A stretch of 64,000 nucleotides of DNA from Epiperipatus broadwayi (lineage: Eukaryota; Onychophora; Udeonychophora; Euonychophora; Peripatidae). The stretch is taken from positions 2,726,001-2,790,000 of the forward strand of contig JAQFVV010000112.1 of the NCBI GenBank assembly GCA_028023455.1, read 5' to 3'. Position numbers and translations under genes: made by a program. The notes beneath the pieces were generated by a model. The model did not search any database and had not been told where the DNA came from. It saw only the letters and a program-made list of their open reading frames with translations. How positions within the stretch are numbered: position 1 is the stretch's first letter; each line of letters begins with the position of its first letter. Shown one piece after another: positions 54,201 through 60,200 of this stretch.

Positions 54201-57200
54201 AATCCCAATAAAAACTGGCAAAATTTTTGAAAAGTCCTTACTATAGCAAGCACTTTCTTCTCTGTTACAGTATAATTAATTTCTGGCCCTTTTAATAGAT
54301 GGCTATTAAAATATAACACTCTCTGCTGATTGTTCTCTTGAATTTGAAACAACATAGCTCCCAGCCCATAACCATTACTATTGGTCTGCATGTAAAAGAG
54401 TTTTTCAAAGTCAGGATATGACAATATAATTGTGTCAAGAAATTTATTTTTACAGTCTGAAAGTTCTCATCATTATGAACAGACCATTTCCAAGGAGCAT
54501 CCTTTTTTAAAAACTGTAACATGGGCTCCATTTTCAATTATAAAAATTTTTGTAGAACCAAATGTAAAAGTTACATAGCCCTAGGAATGATCTAACATCC
54601 TTTTTTGATTTGGGACTAGGAAATTCTTGAACTGCCTGAACCTTTTCATAATGGGGTCTAATGCCTCTTCTCCAATTATATACCTTAAAATTTTAACTTT
54701 CTTAGTAGCTATAGTACTCTTACTAATGTTAATCCTATTATTCTTTTTCTTATATTCATGAAAATTAATTTCAAGTGATTCATGTGCTCTACCATATTCT
54801 CTGAAGCGATGACAATGTCATCAACATAAATCACCAATAGCTGCTTGATTTCCTCAGATAGTACTTGATCCAAACAGTATAATAATCCTCCCGTCACTAG
54901 TTTTAAGGCCAAATGGCATTCTATTAAAATGATAAGAATATCCATTATATCAAAAAGTGATATACTGGTGGTCTGCAGGATGTAGCCTTATCTGCCAATA
55001 ACTGGCAGACAAATCAAATGTCGAGAAAATCCTTTATATCTCATAAATAGGAGGTGGCACATTGTGGTGTGGCACTATAATCTTATTCAGTTGATGAGTA
55101 TCCAAGTATAGAAGGATAGATTCTTTTTTTTTTTTTAACTACCAGAAAAGGGATATTGAATGGGGAAGAACATTTTAGATATTATACTTCATTCTAGCAT
55201 TTGGGCCCCCTGTTTTCCTACTTCTATTTTATATTGATGTGGAATGGGATAAAAATGAGCATAATATGGTCGATCATTATTAATTCTAATTCGATACTTA
55301 TACCCTTTTATTATTCCAGGCATATTGGAGAACACTGATCTATATTCATGAAATAATTTTCCAAACTGTCCTAAGTAATCAAAGTTGATGAGAGAGGACT
55401 TCTGTAATACTAACTGTTTCTGACCACTGATTCACACTTCGAATATAGCACATTTCTGCATATGTACAGGAAGTCCGCTAGTTATGAACATTCAAGTTAC
55501 AAACATTTCACTATTATGTAATCGCTTTTGGACTTTAGATCTTTATCTATGCACATGATAAAAATAACTATTTACATATATTTGTAATTGAATTTTTTCT
55601 AAAGAAAGATAAACTCTGGAATTTAGAAAATAATTAAAAGTATATTTTAGAGAACAATAAAAACCTATATAAAATACAGTAAATCTTCCCATCTCTCTGA
55701 CATTGATTACTTTTATTTTTACCATTGTCACAGACTGTCTTGATTAGTGCTTATTTTTAAAAGTAGTTTGTGCGTGATTACGTTACATATATACTGTATA
55801 TATTTCCGTTTTGGTGAATTTTTTTCATTCTTATTAATTAAAAATAGGAGTGAGAAACGAAAAAACAGCAGTGTTTATACAACTAAAAAGAAATGAAGGT
55901 CTCATGAACCCCAAACGATCATGACAAATGGATATAATTAGACGTCTGAAAATAGTGAATCTTTTGCTTCATTTGCAAGTTCAGTTAATTTAAATTGATC
56001 AACAATATATACAATTGTGAAAAAACAAGAACAAAATTAAGGAATATGTTAAAAATAGTGGAAAATATTTCTTCAAAGATTGTTTCAAAAAGACATAGCA
56101 GAGTACTGGATGAAATGGAGATATCTTTAGCTTTATAGATTGAACATCAAAAAGGCTTCCCTGTGAGTTTATCAATTATTCAAGCTAAGGCTTTTAGTTT
56201 GCATGAAGATTGGAAGGAAGAATTAAAAGAAGACTCTGCTGTTGAATTTGTAACAAGCAATGGCTGGTTTCACAATTTAAAATGAGATATTCTTTACATA
56301 ATATTAAATGTACTGGGGAAGGTGCCAGTACAGATAAGAAACTGCCAGTGAATTTATTTCCATTTCTCTAATATCATTAAAAATGGAGCTTATTTTCCAT
56401 ACCTAGTCTTCACTGTAGATGAGACATGATATATTTTGGAAAAAGATGCCTGCACATACATATTTAGCAAAGGAAGAATCAGTTGCATCTGGGCATAAAC
56501 CCTCTAAAAACAGATTAACATTGCTTTTTTGAAGGTAATTTAGCTGGTGATTTTAAATTTTAGCCAATGCTAATTTATCAGACAGAAAATTCTAGAGCAT
56601 TGGAAGGAAAAGATAAAAAGAATGCTTCCAGTCATTTGGAAATCAAATCCTAAAGCCTGGGCTTCTGCACAGCTTTTTCAAGATTGGTTCTCACATCATT
56701 TTATGCCTTCTGATAGTTAATATTGTAGTGAGAATAATTTACCATTTAAAACACTGTTGCTCTTAGACAATTCTCCTGGATATCCGAAATCCCTGCAAAA
56801 TTTATATCCAAAAGTTAATGTTGTGTTTATTCCTTCTAATACTACAAGTGAAATACAACCTATGGACCAAACTGTGATAGCTATTTTTAAACAGTATTAT
56901 ATGAGAAGGTTAAGGACTCAAGCAATCAAGGCAATTGACAAGGATTTTGGAAAAGTTATAATATATGGAATGGAATGTGTGTGCTGAAATAAGAGAGTCA
57001 ACAATAAAAGGTTGTTGGAAGAAAATATATCCACAAATGATGAATGCTTCTATGGACATTGAAAAAACTCCTGAAGATATCACAACTAAAATAGTATTGA
57101 TGAGTTAATAATCTCTGTCAAATGAAGACTTGATTAAACTACAAGAGATGAATAAAATGCAAAATGAAGAAGGCATTAGAAAAAGACACAGAATGTTAGA

Positions 57201-60200
57201 GAATTCTTTATCAAGAGAAGAAAAAGAATACAATTCAATAACTCTTGATAAATTTGTAAACAAAACTCCAGGTACTAATCAATAAAAAATAAATACTGTA
57301 TTTTAAAACCCTTTTTGATGTTTTTTTGTACAGACCTCTATTTACAAACAATTTCAACTTCCAAACACATGTCAGGAACCAATTAAGTTTGTAACTAGGG
57401 GACTGCCTGTATATAGTTTTTCAGGCATAAGAGGAACTATTTCCTCATCAATTATAATTCTACACTTAATTTACGATGCATCCTATCTGATGCATAAAGT
57501 CAGAGCCAAGAATTACTTCTGAATTAAACCATTCAGAATTAACAAAACATGATTAATGATTTTTTTTCTATCCATATCTGCACCCAAACTTGTTTTGAAA
57601 CTATCTTAGTCTGATTGTTATTGGCCATGGTTACCTGAACTGCTTTTTAAAGAAGAGTCCAAATCTAAGAGTTAATTTGCAAATTTTGGCTCTACTTTTT
57701 CCCAATCACCAAATTTTTTATGGTATATATATATATTATTGTTGTTTACTGTGTCCCTTCTTCTCTATCTCAGGACCTCAAAGAGAACAACTTATCGAGG
57801 TCCCTTCTCGTTTCCCTCTTTTTTATTTTGATGGTTAGTTGAGGATTATTCCTACGTAGAATTTTCACATGTATTTAGATTAGATCCATTTCCAGTTTGA
57901 CAAATTACTCTTGTTCTTTTGGAGCTAGTTGGCCTATCTTTTTTGTGTAATTCTCTATTGTGGTTGGCCTTTGGGTCTTCTTCCATACCATCATCTTTCA
58001 TACCCAGTGAAATTTATCTGGGGTTCAGATCCCCTTTTAAATGGCTCTCTATGTTAATTCACTACCTATTTTGTCATTCTTCAATCTGTGACTAGGGAAG
58101 CTATGCCTAACTATGCATACAATCTGTCTTTCAGATAATGGACCAGCTGTCAAGGTTTGTAATATAGCTACTTGCTGTCGAAAAAAATGGAGTGAATGTC
58201 TCTCCAGGTCTACATTTCATTTAACAGAGCCTGTTTAATTTAAATTGGTCAAAATTTACAGGTTTGTCAAACAGCAACCCCCACCATGCCTGAGATGTGC
58301 TTTGGAGATGGCAATAAGCAATCGTGATTTTAGTCTCTTCAGTAAGATATTTAAACTAAAATATCTTTATAAACTGCCAATGCATGTCCTGGAAAAAACC
58401 CTGAATTTTAAAAATTGATTGTAAATACTGGGATTAGAATTATCTACCTGTGTATCAACATCTGCGTATGCATTCCTGCTAACATCTAGTTGACTATTTT
58501 CATTTACAATATTTAAATTTTTCTATAATTAAGTGTACCTTAGATGAGATCTTCTTTTCTTTGACATCTAACTCTATTTTCACTAATCTCTCTGTTGTCT
58601 CTTCCTGCATTTTAATTGACTCTCACCTTTTATTTGGAAAATTTCAATTGCTTGAGTCAAATAATTGATTTCTACTTTTGCTTGAATCAACCCTTGCCTG
58701 TTCTCTATTTTTACCTCTTCAACTATCCCATGCAATTGTTCAAATTTTTTATCCTGGTCACCTTTATTCAATTGAACTTGAAACTTATTTTCACCAATTT
58801 TGCTTTTTTAACTCCACAAAATGGTTTTCCACTCTACCTATAATTTGCTCAGTCAATTGCTCTATCTGTTTTTTTTTTTGTTTTCTTTTGTCTGATTCTC
58901 AATTTGGCTTATCATTTCTGTGAATATGCCTTCCATATTCTTTTTGGTTTCTGTATTTTATTTAAACATACTTTCCATGTTCTCTTTAGTTTCTGTATTT
59001 TATTTACAACACATTTCCAATTTTTTTTAGTCAATTTAGTGAATATGCTCTAAATCATATTCTTAAATTCACTACCATGAATCCCAGTTTTACTTTCCGG
59101 AGCTTATATTCTCCATTTTAATGAGTAATTTATATTTTTCTGAATTTTAATAATAATAATAAAATTATTTTAAAACTAAACTGGATTCAATCCCTGTTTG
59201 TTTTAATCAAGGTAAATCCTGGAACTAGGTCCCCAAATGTAATGGTAACTGTCCTTTTAACGATTGGTGATAAATCAAGTTAACAAAATGAAAAACAAAT
59301 ATATAATATTCAGCAAATAAAATTTTTGTCCTAGGGGAATTTAAAGACAATTAACGGGCAACTGTATACACGGTGGAGTGACTGAACACAATTTATTTTT
59401 AATTGACACATCGGTACTAGTCACAATGATTTAATTAATATGCATAAAAACAAGTTTTCATACACATTCAATTATAATTCCTGATCGTTACCCCTCCACC
59501 TAATAATTTATTACATTGACAAAATAAATAATTAGCTTTGTTCAAATGAAAAATAACAAACAATAAAATTATCAACAACAATAATAACTTTAATCAATGA
59601 ATGATGATTAAAAAAAATGTATTTACATATTTACAATTAAAAAAATGATATGGCGATCACACATGGAAGGGAAAAAAATCTTTGTAACTTACAATCTCTT
59701 TGAAGATATCTATAGAAAGTTCAGTTGATCTACTTTAACATCTTTGTGAGCTCACATATATATTTTGTATCCCTAAATATGGGAATATGATCATCAATCA
59801 TTAAATTTTAATGCCTGCATCAGTATAATATTTTAGCTTCTTTTGGTTCTTTCCGAGGGCAGTTTTCTTACAAGAGCAATTTTCTTCTGAGCATTTAAAA
59901 TAGTTAGATTCACAGATTAATTTATAGAAGTACATTTCCATGGGATAATCATTTTAGATGTCTAGTTTTCCTTTTATAGCAAGTAACCCAAATATTTCTT
60001 CAGCATTCAATAATGATGAATAGATCTGCAGATTTTAAGACTTTTGCCGAAAGCTCTATGTTCAGCTACAATACTGGAAACATCAGGGAAAGCATCCTAG
60101 AGGATTCTTTACTTTATAAAATGCATGATATATAAACTTAAATTTCTTTACAAAATTTTATTGAATTTCTTTACAGTAAATTCTTCCCACAGTTTCTTGG